From positions 34,317,644 to 34,381,643 of the forward strand of contig OZ035963.1 in assembly GCA_964034945.1 (NCBI GenBank): 64,000 nt of DNA. Reading direction: 5' to 3'. This document shows positions 32,385 through 43,449 of this stretch, piece after piece. The position numbers and the translations under genes are program-made. The notes under the pieces are model-generated. The model was not told the DNA's origin and made no database searches. It was given only the letters and a program-made list of their open reading frames with translations. This DNA is from Chrysopilus asiliformis. Taxonomy: Eukaryota > Arthropoda > Insecta > Diptera > Rhagionidae. Each line of letters opens with the position of its first letter. Position 1 is the stretch's first letter.

Positions 32385-32600
32385 TCCGTCAGTCTGTGAT
32401 GTCTGTCAGTCTGTGATGTCTATCAGTCTGTGATGTCTGTCTGTGTGTGATGTCTGTCAGTCTGTGATGTGTGTCAGTCTGTGATGTCTGTCAGTGTGTT
32501 AGTCTGTTAGTCTGTTAGTCTGTTAGTCTGTTAGTGTGTTTTTCTGTTAGCCTGTTAGTCTGTTAGTCTGTTAGTCTGTTAGTCTCTTAGTCTGTGTACA
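32385..32600. repeat. minisatellite of TCTGTCAGTCTGTGATG and CTGTTAGT units
   Basis: First half is a 17-bp unit (CAGTCTGTGATGTCTGT), second half an 8-bp unit (CTGTTAGT), with imperfect transitions. Confidence 0.85.
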
Positions 32601-32747
32601 AGATTTCTCTAAAACAAATACAGCTGGAGCTATGAAATTGTACAGGCATGTTTGGTCCTGGAATGGAACGATCCTATCAAATTTTGGTGGAAATCTGTTA
32701 AGCAGAAGTAACCAAAATGGGGGCTTTTAAAATTCTCAATTTCGTTT

Positions 32748-32932
32748 TTTTTATACCCGTATGGTGAAACCAAAGGGTATATTAACTTTGCCTTACCGTT
32801 TGTAACGCCAAGATCCCGTCATCACACACAAAAATGAATTACACCAGTGTGTTTAGAATGATAAAAAAAATTGAATTTTCCATGTCCGTCCGTCTGTCCG
32901 TCTGTCTGTCTGTCTGTCTGTCTATCTGTCTA

Positions 32933-33013
<81 letters not shown>

Positions 33014-33396
33014 GGCGCGGATTGCGGGCGCATGGATTGAGCTAGAAACTTGAAATTTTGCGCAGATCCGTTTTTCGTAAAATGCGAGGCTAAGTTCGTT
33101 AATGGGCAAAAATTGTGCATTAGGGGGGGTACCCCCCATAGGAACGAAAATGTTTTTCGCGAATATCTCAAAAACTGTACATCTCATCGAAAAAGTACAA
33201 GAACAAAAGTTATTCAGGATATTATTCTACATAAAACTCCCATACATCAAAATCCGATTGGAACAAGTTTTAAAAAAATCTTATTGGAAAATTTGAATTC
33301 AAATGAAATTTTGATACAACTGTTCGCCGTTCAATTAAATCACCATACGGGTTTTCAATAATTGCCAGATTGGCAATTATAGCTTTTGTTATGTTT
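32748..33396 (+). mobile_element. DINE-1-like (HINE) element, copy E
   Basis: Plus-oriented full copy with the longest tandem block, CTGT units at 32884-33013. Sub-terminal motif near the 3' end is damaged on one side (TCACCATACGGGT kept), stem-loop TTGCCAGATTGGCAA at 33361-33375. Confidence 0.8.
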
Positions 33397-33409
33397 TTTA
33401 TTTACTCCG

Positions 33410-33990
33410 AAACTACACATTTTTCGGTAGTCTTATGTTGGAGACAATAAAATTTTCTATATTTTTGTCTTTCACTGGAATTGCACATCCCAAGGCGCTA
33501 TCGAGATATGTCGTTATTTACAAAATATCAGTTTTTTGCCATTATCTCGAAAAATATTGGGTTTTTGGTAGTTCAAGATTCGAGATGAATTGAAGAGAAT
33601 AAGATGTGCCACAATTTCCTCTTTCACTTTTATCCATTATCTTTTACCGTTATTAAAGTATTCTCATTAAAATTTTGAAAAATAGATTTTTGCGAATTGC
33701 TTGCAAAAAAAAATTTGAAGATCTTTAATTCTAGTTTTAAATGTTTTCGAAAAAAAAATTTAAATGTTTTTAAATGTTTTTGAATGTTTTCGAAAAAAAC
33801 ATTTAAAGATAGAATTAAAGATATTAAAATTCTCTACATAATTGATATGTTTTACAGTTATCGAGATATTTTAGATTTTGTAAAAAAAAATCACTTTTTT
33901 ATATAGACTAAAATTTTATTCGTCGATTTATAGTGTACTCGTAAACTGCGCAAAAACATAGATTTAGTATAAGAAAGTCATGTACTTTTT
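33410..33990. repeat. dispersed repeat related to 56990-57300
   Basis: Shares 'GATTTTTGCGAATTGCTTG', 'ATATA(G/A)ACTAAAATTTTATT(C/T)GTCG', and 'AGAAAGTCAT' in the same order with 56990-57250. No coding capacity; class unknown. Confidence 0.5.
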
Positions 33991-35153
33991 ACACCAGATA
34001 TTTTTGTATTTAAATGTTTAAATATTAGAAAACTATACGTAAACGAGTTTTACTATGAAAAATATTCGGACATAATGTCACTAATTTGTCATGAAATTTT
34101 TACAGCATTTCTAACTAAGTGGCCAATAGATAGTTCAAGACAAACATATACATTTCCTATTCTCAATTTCATTTTAGAACAAGTTATTCAAAAGGAAAAA
34201 ACAAATCGGAAATTTGTGTCACGTTGAAGAAAAACTATCTGGGATCTTCGTCATCTTTTTCGGTTATTTGGGATTGTTAACCTACATATTTAATCAGTTA
34301 CGAAGTGTTTTGACTATATATAAAAGATTGACTTAATCCAAATGAATGCTAGTCCAAGTAGTCAAATTGATCTGTCTTTGTCGTTTGGCTGCATTGGTAT
34401 TTAGTTTTCATCGACTGATTAATGATATGCGATAAAGCATTTTTTTTAAGTGAATATATTGCTGGATGAAGTTTGAATAGACTTATGCTTTGCAGGGAAA
34501 GGGCTGTAAGAATTTCTCCATAAAAAGGAAGGCAACTCTAAAAGAAAGTCATTTCTTAGTCACATATTAGCTATACGAGATCGCAACATAATTTATTTCG
34601 TCTATATCAAATTATTATTTTGGTAAATAGAATATATCTACTATTATTACTAAATTAAACAAAATAAAACGTTTTTAAACACAAAATTCTATGGTGCGTT
34701 TAAAATATAATTAAAATCCCCGGAAATTTAATAATTAGGATAATATTTTATGGTTTGAAAAAATAATCAAAAATAGTGTTTTTGATCAACAGTTTTTCCT
34801 GTGAATTGATATGCTAATGTGTATTACTATGATTATAACAATTGATATGATAAAGTGTAGTATCGAAAATGCAAAACTAAATAAAAACGTTACGTGCTTT
34901 GCTATATCGAAATTTTATTTTCCGTTTAATCATTCTACTCTTTGTTATAACACAAAATATTGATTTATTTACATTATAATGTTTAACGTTATTCTAACGC
35001 GGAAAAATAATCGAAAATTATTCATACAGTTTTTAATAATCACATAGTGTTGTACAATGGAAAACACTATTAATGAAACTAATAAGAAAAGCTACAATTG
35101 CCAGGGGTCAATCGTCAAATACTCTATATGAGGACAGACAAAACTTTTATTTA
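33991..35153. other. no gene recognised
   Basis: Very AT-rich; no domain, tandem array or terminal repeat recognised. Confidence 0.5.
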
Positions 35154-35304
35154 CCCTACAATGCGCGATTTTTTGAGATTAAAAATAACAAAATATTTGT
35201 GCATGAAACTTATACTAGAACATGTAAAAAATAAAACAAAAATTTTTTTTTTGGTTTTTTCATATAGTGGTTGAATTATATATTCGTCATTGCGCACTGT
35301 AGGG
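35154..35304. mobile_element. short piggyBac-type MITE
   Basis: 151 bp with tips CCCTACAATGCGC and CCCTACAGTGCGC. Right flank is TTAA; the left is TTTA, one base off. Assigned with caution. Confidence 0.5.
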
Positions 35305-35309
35305 TTAAA

Positions 35310-35640
35310 TAAATCAATTTGTGTGTGGCGGACGGGGGCGATTCAATTCGATTTTGATGTAAGGAACGGTTTTGTAAAATCATATTCTAAACACATTTGG
35401 TCTCTATAAATTTTTCAATGCGATGCACCGTTTTTGAGAAAATAGGAAAAAAGTATTCCAAGAGTGGTGAAACTGAATTTTGATGTATGGATGAGTTATG
35501 TAGAATCATATTCTAAATATATTTTGAATTTTATAAACTTTTCAATACGACTCACCATTTTCGAGAACATTTAAAAAAATGGTTTCGTTTGTACGGGGAA
35601 GGGATAAGGAATGGCCCGATTTTGCCCATTCAAAAACATT
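35310..35640 (+). repeat. two tandem copies of the DINE-1-like body unit
   Basis: Two diverged units of 'GATGCACCGTTTTTGAGAA' plus 'ATTTTGATGTA(A/T)GGA...GTAGAATCATATTCTAAA', equivalent to the middle of the DINE-1-like elements but without their ends. Confidence 0.5.
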
Positions 35641-35648
35641 GCAACACT

Positions 35649-35928
35649 CAGAAAAATGGAGGCTAACTCAACGACCTACATACGGCGTAATTGGCCTCGG
35701 GCAGGCGCGCGTTCGCCTGCATGAGTGAAAGAAAAACTTGTGTTGACCTGTGACCGGAGAAATTCTGAAATTAAGCCACCAGCAGGTGAAGTAGGGCCTT
35801 GGGAGCTGCACGAGTTGACCTTAGATAGGCATTTCGAGGATGTAATGTCATGTAATGGAAACCTCTGTCAGCCAGTTAGCGGTCAAAGTTAACCTGACAA
35901 AAAGTTGACCTGGACATTTTTCTGAGTG
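35649..35928. mobile_element. MITE with CACTCAGAAAAAT ends
   Basis: 280 bp with inverted tips CACTCAGAAAAATG. Interior is unusually GC-rich for the window, with repeated 'GTTGACC / AACTCA' words. Superfamily not determined; no clean target duplication. Confidence 0.55.
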
Positions 35929-35969
35929 TATTTACGAGAAATACAACTAAAAAAATTTCAAGTCTCTAC

Positions 35970-36214
35970 ACTCAAAAAAATAATTCGTAATATATATGAA
36001 AAATTTAATAGACTGTGGAAATTTCGGTGTGATTTGGAACCATTGGAGTGTGGTCTTAGAACCTATGACAATAAATTCATTGTTTTTATGAAACGATTTT
36101 CATAGCGTTTATGAAGTTTTCCATAGATATTACAAAGTTTTTATTAGAGTTTATGACGTATTTTCATAAAATCTATGAAATCTACTCAGAATTTGTGGAA
36201 TAAAATTCAGTGGT
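35970..36214. mobile_element. possible MITE with CACTCAAAA / CACTGAAT ends
   Basis: Tips CACTCAAAAAAATAATTC and CACTGAATTTTATTC (right complemented); interior repeats 'TCTATGAAA / TTTATGA' words. Weak pairing, so tentative. Confidence 0.35.
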
Positions 36215-36252
36215 CAATCGTCAATTTTACGTTGGTTTTTGTTCTTCCCAAT

Positions 36253-36697
36253 GTTTATACCGGTATGGTGAAACCAAAGGGTATATTAACTTTGCCTTAC
36301 CGTTTGTAACGCCAAGATCCCGTTATCACACACAAAAATGAATTACACCAGTGTGTTTAGAATGATTAAAAATATTGATTTTTGCATGTCCACCCGTCTG
36401 TCCGTCTGTTCGTTAATGGGCAAAAATGGACCATTAGAGTTGGGGGGGGTATCCCCCCTACGAATGAAAAGGTTTTTTGTGAACATCTTATCAAAAAAGT
36501 CCAAGAACAAAAGTTATTTAGGATATGATTCTACATAAAAGTCCCATACATCAAAATCCGATTGGAATCAATTTTAAAAAATCTTATTGGAAAGTTTGAC
36601 TTCAAAGTGGAATTTTGGTACAACTGTTCGAATTTTGATACGAATATCACCATACGGGTCTCCAATGATTGCCAGATTGGCAATTTTTTATGTTTTG
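36253..36697 (+). mobile_element. DINE-1-like (HINE) element, copy F, internally deleted
   Basis: Plus-oriented; both ends and the stem-loop are present, but the tandem block is reduced to 'CCGTCTGTCCGTCTG' and about 110 bp after it are missing. Confidence 0.7.
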
Positions 36698-36786
36698 TTC
36701 TATTTGGTTCTTTTACTATTATCAAACTATTATACTAAATATGCTTTTATAGTCTATATGAGAATCATATAGGATTATATTAAACT

Positions 36787-37755
36787 TAATCTAGTATACT
36801 CCTATTTGATTCTCATTCGACCTCTTACAGCTTTGCTACCACATCTGGGGTTCCTCAGGGAAGTCATCTTGGTCCCGTGTTATTTGTTTTATTTATAAAT
36901 GACTTGTCTTTATTTATTAATTTCTGTAAAATTCTTTTATATGCTGACGATGCTAAGATATTTCATTCTGTCTCTAATATTGATGATTGCTCCTTACTAC
37001 AATCTGACATGTGTTCATTTTTGAACTGGTGTATACTCAATCGTCTCCCCGTGAACGTTGATAAGTGTAAGTCAATGTCATTTTCCCGCAAAAAAGAACC
37101 GCTTATGTTTGACTACACTCTAAATGATTCCACTCTTGACAAGGTAACGATTTATAAAGATTTGGGTGTTACAATTAATGCTTTTTTTACTTTTAATGAC
37201 CACATTGAAGGTTTTTGTAACATACCCAATATGATCTTAGGCTTCATAAAAAGATGGGCCAAAGAATTTGATGATCCTTACGTCCTTAAAAGCCTGTACT
37301 TTTGTTATGTCCGTCCCATTCTCGAGTATGCTTCCCCTGTTTGGAGTCCTTATTATAAGGTTCACATTGACCGTGTTGAAGCTGTTCAACGACGGTTCAT
37401 TCATTTTGCACTAAAGGGACTTCCCTGGATAGATCCGTTTTCTCTTCCACCTTATTCCGATCGTCTGAAACTTCTCCATCTTGATTCTTTAGTACGTAGA
37501 AGAGAACAATTTAAAGTTGGCTTGGTTTTCAAAATTCTAACCGACAGTACTGACGCTATGAATATACTTAGTAACTTCAATATTAATATTCCAGCTCGTT
37601 CCTTGCGATTTTACTACTTTTTTAGTATTCCTAACCATCGGACTAATTACTGATATCATGAACCAGTCTCGTCTATGTTATGATCGTTCAAAAATCATTT
37701 TGAGCTTATTGATTTTAATGTTAATTGCTCTAAAGTAAAAAAATTTTTAAACTAA
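36787..37755 (+). pseudogene. LINE reverse transcriptase, C-terminal half
   Basis: Frame opens at the left truncation with TTSGVPQGSHLGP (RT motif 4), then LLYADDAKIF (catalytic YADD), NRLPVNVDKCKSMSF, DLGVTI, and the C-terminal RPILEYASPVWSPYY region. RT motifs 1-3 and any endonuclease are missing. TGA codons at 37651-37653 and near 37681 precede the likely true stop TAA at 37753-37755, after VKKFLN. Dead copy. Confidence 0.85.
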
Positions 37756-37918
37756 TATGTATATATTGTATATTTTTTTTAGAGTCTTCTTGTTGCTTAG
37801 ATTTTCTATGATATATATATTTTTTTTTCTTCTTTGATCATATAACTGTATTGATATTTTTTTTTTTTAATAATCAGTGTATTGATGAAATGGATAAATA
37901 AATAAATAAATAAATAAG
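36787..37918 (+). mobile_element. 5'-truncated non-LTR retrotransposon
   Basis: Begins inside the reverse transcriptase and ends in a (TAAA)n tail at 37892-37918. The truncated start, A-rich tail and protein type fit a jockey/CR1-like LINE. Confidence 0.85.
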
Positions 37919-37959
37919 TAGAAAGTTGACATTCGGCATAGAGCAGGCTTTTATCAGAA

Positions 37960-38335
37960 GATAAACTTCTTCCGAAAATGGAAAAAATTGATCCACCCCA
38001 TACTCAAAATACAAATGTAAAAGTTTTTTGCGATTTTCTGGAAAACGGGGCACCGTATTTCAAAATTTTTGAAGACGAAATTGTTTAGAATATTATTTCA
38101 TATATTCGTTCCACACATCAAAATTCAATCGGACCACTCCTTCACTCCTTTCCCTTACAAGTGTAAAATATTTTTGCCATTTTCTCGAAAACGGCTCATT
38201 TTTTCGAAAAATTTGGATTAGAGGAAAAGTGTTTAGAATATGATTCTACATAACTCTGCCATGTACCAAAATTCAATTTGACCACTCCTTACCCCTCTTC
38301 CACACAAAAAAAATGATTTTTGCTTTTCCAAAGGG
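37960..38335 (+). repeat. tandem copies of the DINE-1-like body unit
   Basis: At least two diverged units: 'TTTCTGGAAAACGGGGCACCGTAT...CATCAAAATTCAATCGGACCACTCCTTC' and a second with 'TTTCTCGAAAACGGCTCATTTTTTCG'. No DINE-1-like ends nearby. Confidence 0.5.
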
Positions 38336-38705
38336 TTCTGTGGTACGAACCAAGCTTTTTAATGCAAAAAACCACGTCAAAATCGGATGTTTAGGGAGTG
38401 ATGAATACCTTTCTTATAGGTCACAAAGGTATGAAGTATGATTTTGATTATAAATACCTCACAACTGGCTACCCCGATGTAAACAAATATGGAATAAAAA
38501 ATTTGAATAAACAAATACTCAAGATATGGAATAAAAAGCAAAGAATCAAACCTGATCGAAATCGTTCCAACAGTTTGGAAATTATGATAAGATATCAAAA
38601 TGCTCATTTTTGTGACAGTTTTTTAACAATATATTACGTGCGCCAAATACTTATGTCGTTTATACGTTTTATTACACATAGAATTACCTCCTTAATTATT
38701 AACAG

Positions 38706-38712
38706 TATAAAT
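38706..38712 (+). promoter_or_regulatory. TATA box of the secreted-protein gene
   Basis: TATAAAT 60 bp before the ATG at 38766. With the usual 30-bp spacing, transcription would start near 38736, leaving a leader of about 30 nt. The initiator match is weak. Confidence 0.45.
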
Positions 38713-38765
38713 CGCATTTTTCAGAATTGGTCGACCATTGGGAATTGTCAGAAATTGTAGTCAAC

Positions 38766-39380
38766 ATGAAATATTTGAAATTTATAATTTTTTTTGTACT
38801 CGTAGGTCAACTCCAGTTTTCATATGGTAACTTTATATTTTATTTGATTGAAAAGACAGTCTATAATACAAATAAAAATATTTAGGCAGCTTTAAAAACC
38901 CTTCATTCAAAAATCATGAATCGCACTTGGAGCGTAGTGCCGGGATGTTTTTTAGAAGAAAATCACCAGACAGCGGCAGAAGTGGTTATATAACCACATT
39001 TTTCCAAAACCTATTGACAACAACAACCACATCAACAACAACGGCAGCACCAAATATTATTATAATTAGACCTGGTCAGACAGGCACAGGAACTACGACT
39101 GGGACCGGAACTGGTGGTACCGGAACTGGTGGTACCGGCACTGGTACGCCAACTGGAACCGGTGGTACAGGTGGTACAGGTACCGCAAGTGCCGCTGCAG
39201 CTGGTGGGAGTGGTAAATTCAATTATTTTTAAGATATATGAGAGAAGTTTCTAATATTGTATTCTAATTACAGGCGCCGTTGTCTATCAAGTGCGAAATC
39301 AGAAGACAAATTCTCGCCAGAGCAATACACTTCGTAGAAAAGGGAATCTCGGAAGGGTGTTTTTTATAACAACGAATTAA
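38766..39380 (+). CDS. small secreted Thr/Gly-rich protein (three exons)
   Basis: Exons 38766-38826, 38886-39212 and 39274-39380. The introns (59 and 61 nt) have GT-AG ends and both are phase 1, so the frame is kept, giving 164 residues. It begins MKYLKFIIFFVLVGQLQFSYG, a good signal peptide with cleavage near residue 20, exactly where intron 1 falls. A basic segment follows (RKSPDSGRSG), then a Thr run, an IIIIRPGQ stretch, and about 50 residues of TGTG/GGT repeats ending in poly-Ala. The last exon is basic (NTLRRKGNLGR). It resembles salivary, glue or effector-type secreted proteins in build only; no homolog is recognised. This is the most convincing host gene in the window. No canonical AATAAA was found downstream. 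Confidence 0.65.
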
Positions 39381-39606
39381 TTGAAATCATAAAAATGTAA
39401 AATTTTACAAAATTACTAATTTATTTATAATATTTATTACTGGGTCAGCATAAAATTATAAATTCAATTCGAATGTCAAGTAAAGATATATCTGATAAAG
39501 TTTTATAAAGCAAGTTAGGATTAAGTTATCTTTCAAGTATTAAAGGAAAAACTCTGAACTGAATTACATTCCAAATTGTTAACAATTTTTCTATTACAAC
39601 ATTATA

Positions 39607-39935
39607 GTTTTTTTATACTCTAAAACTATCTTAGATTTAGTACACCATTTGTAACGCCCATAGAACCAATCATCAGACACAAAAATGAACTACACCAGGG
39701 TGTTAGGGATAACAAAAAAATTTGATTTGTGCATGTTCCTCTGTCTGTCCGTCCGTCTATCAGAAAACACCATAACTTTCAAAAGAATTGAGTTAGAGAC
39801 TTGAAATTTTGTACAGTTACGTTTCTCGTAAATGGCTACGCTAAGTTCTTGAACGTGCAAAATTGGACCATTCCTTTCCCCCTCCCACATACAAAATTGA
39901 GTGACAAAAACCAAATTCAAAAGTAACACAATTCA
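39607..39935 (+). mobile_element. diverged DINE-1-like element, copy G
   Basis: TTTTTATACTCTAAAACTA tip, 'CACCATTTGTAACGCCCATAG', 'CTGTCTGTCCGTCCGTCT' block, and 'GAGACTTGAAATTTTG' in the same order as other copies, but with many changes and no matching 3' end. Probably a sister subfamily. Confidence 0.6.
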
Positions 39936-40059
39936 TAAATAAAATGGTTCAGCAATAATGAGATAAAGACAACAATTCTAAAGTGAATCCAGTTAAAGAA
40001 CTCAATTCAAACAATGTTAAAAATTGTTGCCAAGAGAATTCATCTTCCAATCTCAAACA

Positions 40060-40420
40060 TCATCCATACAATAAAATCCAAGTCGGACTACTGCTTCCTC
40101 TTTCGCTCATACAAATGGAATACCTTTTTCCTGTGTTCTCGAAAACTGTGCATCGTATCGAAAAATTTATAAAGACGAAATGTATTTAGAATATAATTTA
40201 ACATAACTTATCCATACATCAAAATCCCATCGGACGATTCCTCCCCCCTCCACCACGCAAATTGAATACTTTTTTTTTTTTTCTCGAAAACGATGAGTCT
40301 TATTGGAAAATTTATAAAGGTAAAATCTATTTAAAATATGATTTTACATAACTGTTTCATAGATCAAAATCCAATAGGACAACTTCTTTCCCCCTCTCCA
40401 ACACAAATGGGTTTTTTAAA
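40060..40420 (+). repeat. three tandem copies of the DINE-1-like body unit
   Basis: Units of about 120-130 bp each with 'TTCTCGAAAAC(T/G)(G/A)TG', 'AAATTTATAAAG', 'CATA(C/G)ATCAAAATCC(C/A)AT(C/A)GGAC'. They follow copy G, and may be its internal repeats. Confidence 0.55.
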
Positions 40421-40439
40421 AAAAAAAACACTTTGTCAT

Positions 40440-40620
40440 CATATAGAGTACTAGCTTGCATACCGGGTTGCCGGGTTAAAGTTTTTTGTATACGTTTAGA
40501 AACTTTTGAGAAAAATCTTATTCTCGCAAGACTTTCCGTTTCGAATTTGTCTAACACCAGAATTCGTGATCAGCGATCTCGAATCGCACTAATGTCAATT
40601 TTTCGTGGGGAAAACGGGGG
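40440..40620 (+). repeat. repeat fragment
   Basis: Begins 'ACTAGCTTGCATACCGGG', the same opening as the repeat at 59270, then a unit with 'AATTCGTGATCAGCGATCTCGAA' of the 115-bp family. Confidence 0.45.
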
Positions 40621-40629
40621 GTATTTGCG

Positions 40630-41177
40630 TTTTTATACCCGTATGGTGAAACCAAAGGGTATATTAACTTTGCCTTACCGTTTGTAACGCCAAGATCCCG
40701 TCATCACACACAAAAATGAATTACACCAGTGTGTTTAGAATGATAAAAAACAGACCGTCTGTCTGTCCGTCCGTCCGTCCGTCCGTCTGTGGCGCGGATT
40801 GCGGGCGCACGGATTGAGCTAGAGACTTGAAATTTTGCGTGGATTCGTTTTTCGTAAAATGCGAGGCTAAGTTCGTTAATGAGCAAAAATGGACCATTAG
40901 GGGGGGTTACCCCCATACGAACGAAAACGTTTTTATGAATATCTCAAAAACGGTGCATCTTATTAAAAAAAAAGTGCAAGAACAAAAGTTATTTAGGATA
41001 TGATTTGGGATAAAACTCCCACACATCAAAGTCCGATTGGAATAAATTTAAAAAAATCTTATTGGAAAGTTTGACTTCAAAGTGGAATTTTGGTACAACT
41101 GTTCGAATTTTGATACGAATATTACCATACGGGTCTCCAATGATTGCCAGATTGGCAATTATAGCTTTTGTTATGTT
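40630..41177 (+). mobile_element. DINE-1-like (HINE) element, copy H
   Basis: Plus-oriented, near full length; short CCGT block at 40756-40790; inner ACCATACGGGT, stem-loop TTGCCAGATTGGCAA and TTTTGTTATG end are clear. Confidence 0.8.
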
Positions 41178-41595
41178 CATTACAGAACCTTCCATTTGGA
41201 TTTTGAAATTGTAACACCGGATTCGTGATGAGCGACCTCGAAACCCTGGGTGACACTTTTCAGTTATTTGATGGGTGCGCAAAGCGGCGTCAGTTAAAAG
41301 GAGTTGGGAATCGCTGCTACAGGTTGACTTTAGTTTCAATAAAACTAAAGCGGGAACCGAAATTTAAAAAAAAAATCTGCCTATTTGGCCAAAACGAAAG
41401 TTTCGCAAGATGTTGAAACTTAATTCTTCTCTGGCGCTACAACCGGTTTACAACTTGCCAAAGGTTGTGGTCGCGTCCCTATGTGTTGCCATCTGATGTC
41501 TTGCTCTCCCTCGTCATTTTATTGTCCGCAGAGAATTTCCGAACCGGCTAACTTCCACTCATTTAAATTACATGATCCATTCACCGAATTCAATT
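41178..41595. other. repeat debris, no gene
   Basis: One unit of the 115-bp family at 41180-41250, then a 'TTCTTCTCTGGCGCTACAACC' block near 41430 of the kind seen in insect retroposons. No coding sequence. Confidence 0.4.
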
Positions 41596-41889
41596 GTGCC
41601 TGTTTACATTAGGACTCATTTTAAGGCGGCACGTCTTTCGTCACTTTTCTGCCGTGTGCACACGGTTCGCTTTATCTGGATTCATAAACCGGTTTCATCA
41701 ATAAAACTAAACGACAGACTCAAAAACCGGTTTGCGGCCGATAATTTTAAGTGAATCTAAACTTCGTTCGCTCTTTTTGGTTTCCCTCCGTTCGCTCTTT
41801 TGGTTTCCCTCCCCACTGCGTCCCTCACCCTCACTTGGCCGGAGCGAAAGACGTGCCGCCTCAAAATGAGTCCTAATGTAAACAGGCAC
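41596..41889. mobile_element. MITE with 45-bp terminal repeats
   Basis: 294 bp. Arms 41596-41640 and 41845-41889 match over 45 bp with one difference (tip GTGCCTGTTTACATTAGGAC). ATT flanks both sides, a possible 3-bp duplication. The loop contains an 'AACCGGTTT' pair and a repeated 'GTTCGCTCTTTTGG'. A related fragment is at 56245-56340. Confidence 0.7.
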
Positions 41890-41892
41890 ATT

Positions 41893-43445
41893 GAGACATT
41901 TAAATAATTCTTAACTAATAAATTTATTTTTAATGTGGTTTAAACCGATTTTTATTTTGTTTAATTTTATTTCAATTTGACAATTTATGTAAATGAAATG
42001 TTTTGCATATTTATTGATGACAAAAGCAATACCTAAAATGGTATTCGGCAATGTGTGAAATCAAATTTATTAATCGTGATTCGTAAGAACAGGTACCTAC
42101 CCAAAATTTATTTGTAAAACATATGGTATTACATGCATCCCCTTGAAAACATGTGTTAGAAAAGTAATTAGGCATTATACCTTCCGGCATCAGGGAGATT
42201 TCCAATTAAACTAATGATTTCAATATAACATAAAAGGGGAATTTTTTGATAACAAGAGCTCATAAGTATTTTGGAAATTGAAATTTATTTGAAAAATCCT
42301 TGCACAGTTTATTTAATGACCTTAGTAGCAATAAAATCCTTTTGTGACGCTCATATAATTTATTCACTCGCCTTTTCTCCTCAATTTAATCAAAGGACAA
42401 TGAAAAATGAACAAAATATTTAAAAAATTTACGAAACAGCCCTAAATAGGTAGGAGATTTTTCAAATAACAATAAAAAATAAAACTTAATAATGAAATGA
42501 ATTGAAAAGTCACAACAAAGATCCTTCAACATGTCTGGCTAGACGTACTTAAGCCTCCATTGAATCATTCAAGTGACGGCAATATCTTATTATCCTTTCT
42601 TTTGTTTCCAGAATGGATTGTCGAACAATGCTGTCGGCGTCATGCCAATGACTCATACATAAGATATGTTAGCATTTTTTAATTGTGTCTTGTGGCTATG
42701 AGTAAAGGATCAAAATGAATAAAACTTTTACTCCTAATCAAGATTATAATTGCTGACTAATTGAAAACTGTCATAAGTGAAAAAATGCGCCTTATCACAA
42801 TTTTAAGATGATGAGAATATACTGAAAGGAGTTATTGCAATGGTGCATATAGCTTTTTATCATAAAAAGACTTCCAGTGGCTTTTCAAAAATGTATGTGA
42901 CATATAGTGGTTACGTATAAATATAACAAAGACAATAAATGGTTTCATTAATTTAATAAAAACAATTTGATTATAGTGTTAATTTTCTCTGCGTATGGTT
43001 TCATATACAAATATTTATTTAAATAAAAATATCTATAATATTACTCTATATGGCTATCTAAATGAATAAATAAAATACGGTGTGAATATCTGTGAAATTA
43101 TGGTCTTTTGAATGACGAAAGGCCTGAACGCCCAAATTGAGCTTATCTCACCCCATATATTTTACCTTGATAATGTTTCGCACAAAAAGTTGCAGTTTTG
43201 TCAATTTCTAGACGAAACTAATGCGACATGCTGCGTCGCATCGAAAGTTGAATATAGTCCTTTCTTTTTTTCGTGGTAAATGGGGGTTTCCCTTTGGTAA
43301 GAGAAAGAAAATATAATAATTTGATAAACTTCAGACCAAACTTGTACTAAAATTGACGCAACTTCTCGAATGTAAGACCAATGTGCGAAAAATGTACGTT
43401 TGGCTTTCGAAATTTGTGCTCTTAATCGTTGCTCACAACGCTGCA
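41893..43445. other. no gene recognised
   Basis: About 1.55 kb of AT-rich DNA with no domain or repeat structure noticed. Confidence 0.5.
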
Positions 43446-43449
43446 TTAA

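Noticed and set aside
32884..33013. Regular repeat array as a CRISPR-like or structural satellite
   Set aside because: A 4-bp CTGT microsatellite inside a transposable repeat, with no spacers.
38398..38760. 120-codon plus-strand frame just upstream of the secreted-protein gene
   Set aside because: It has no recognisable domain, contains the gene's TATA box and ends six bases before its start codon; better read as promoter DNA.
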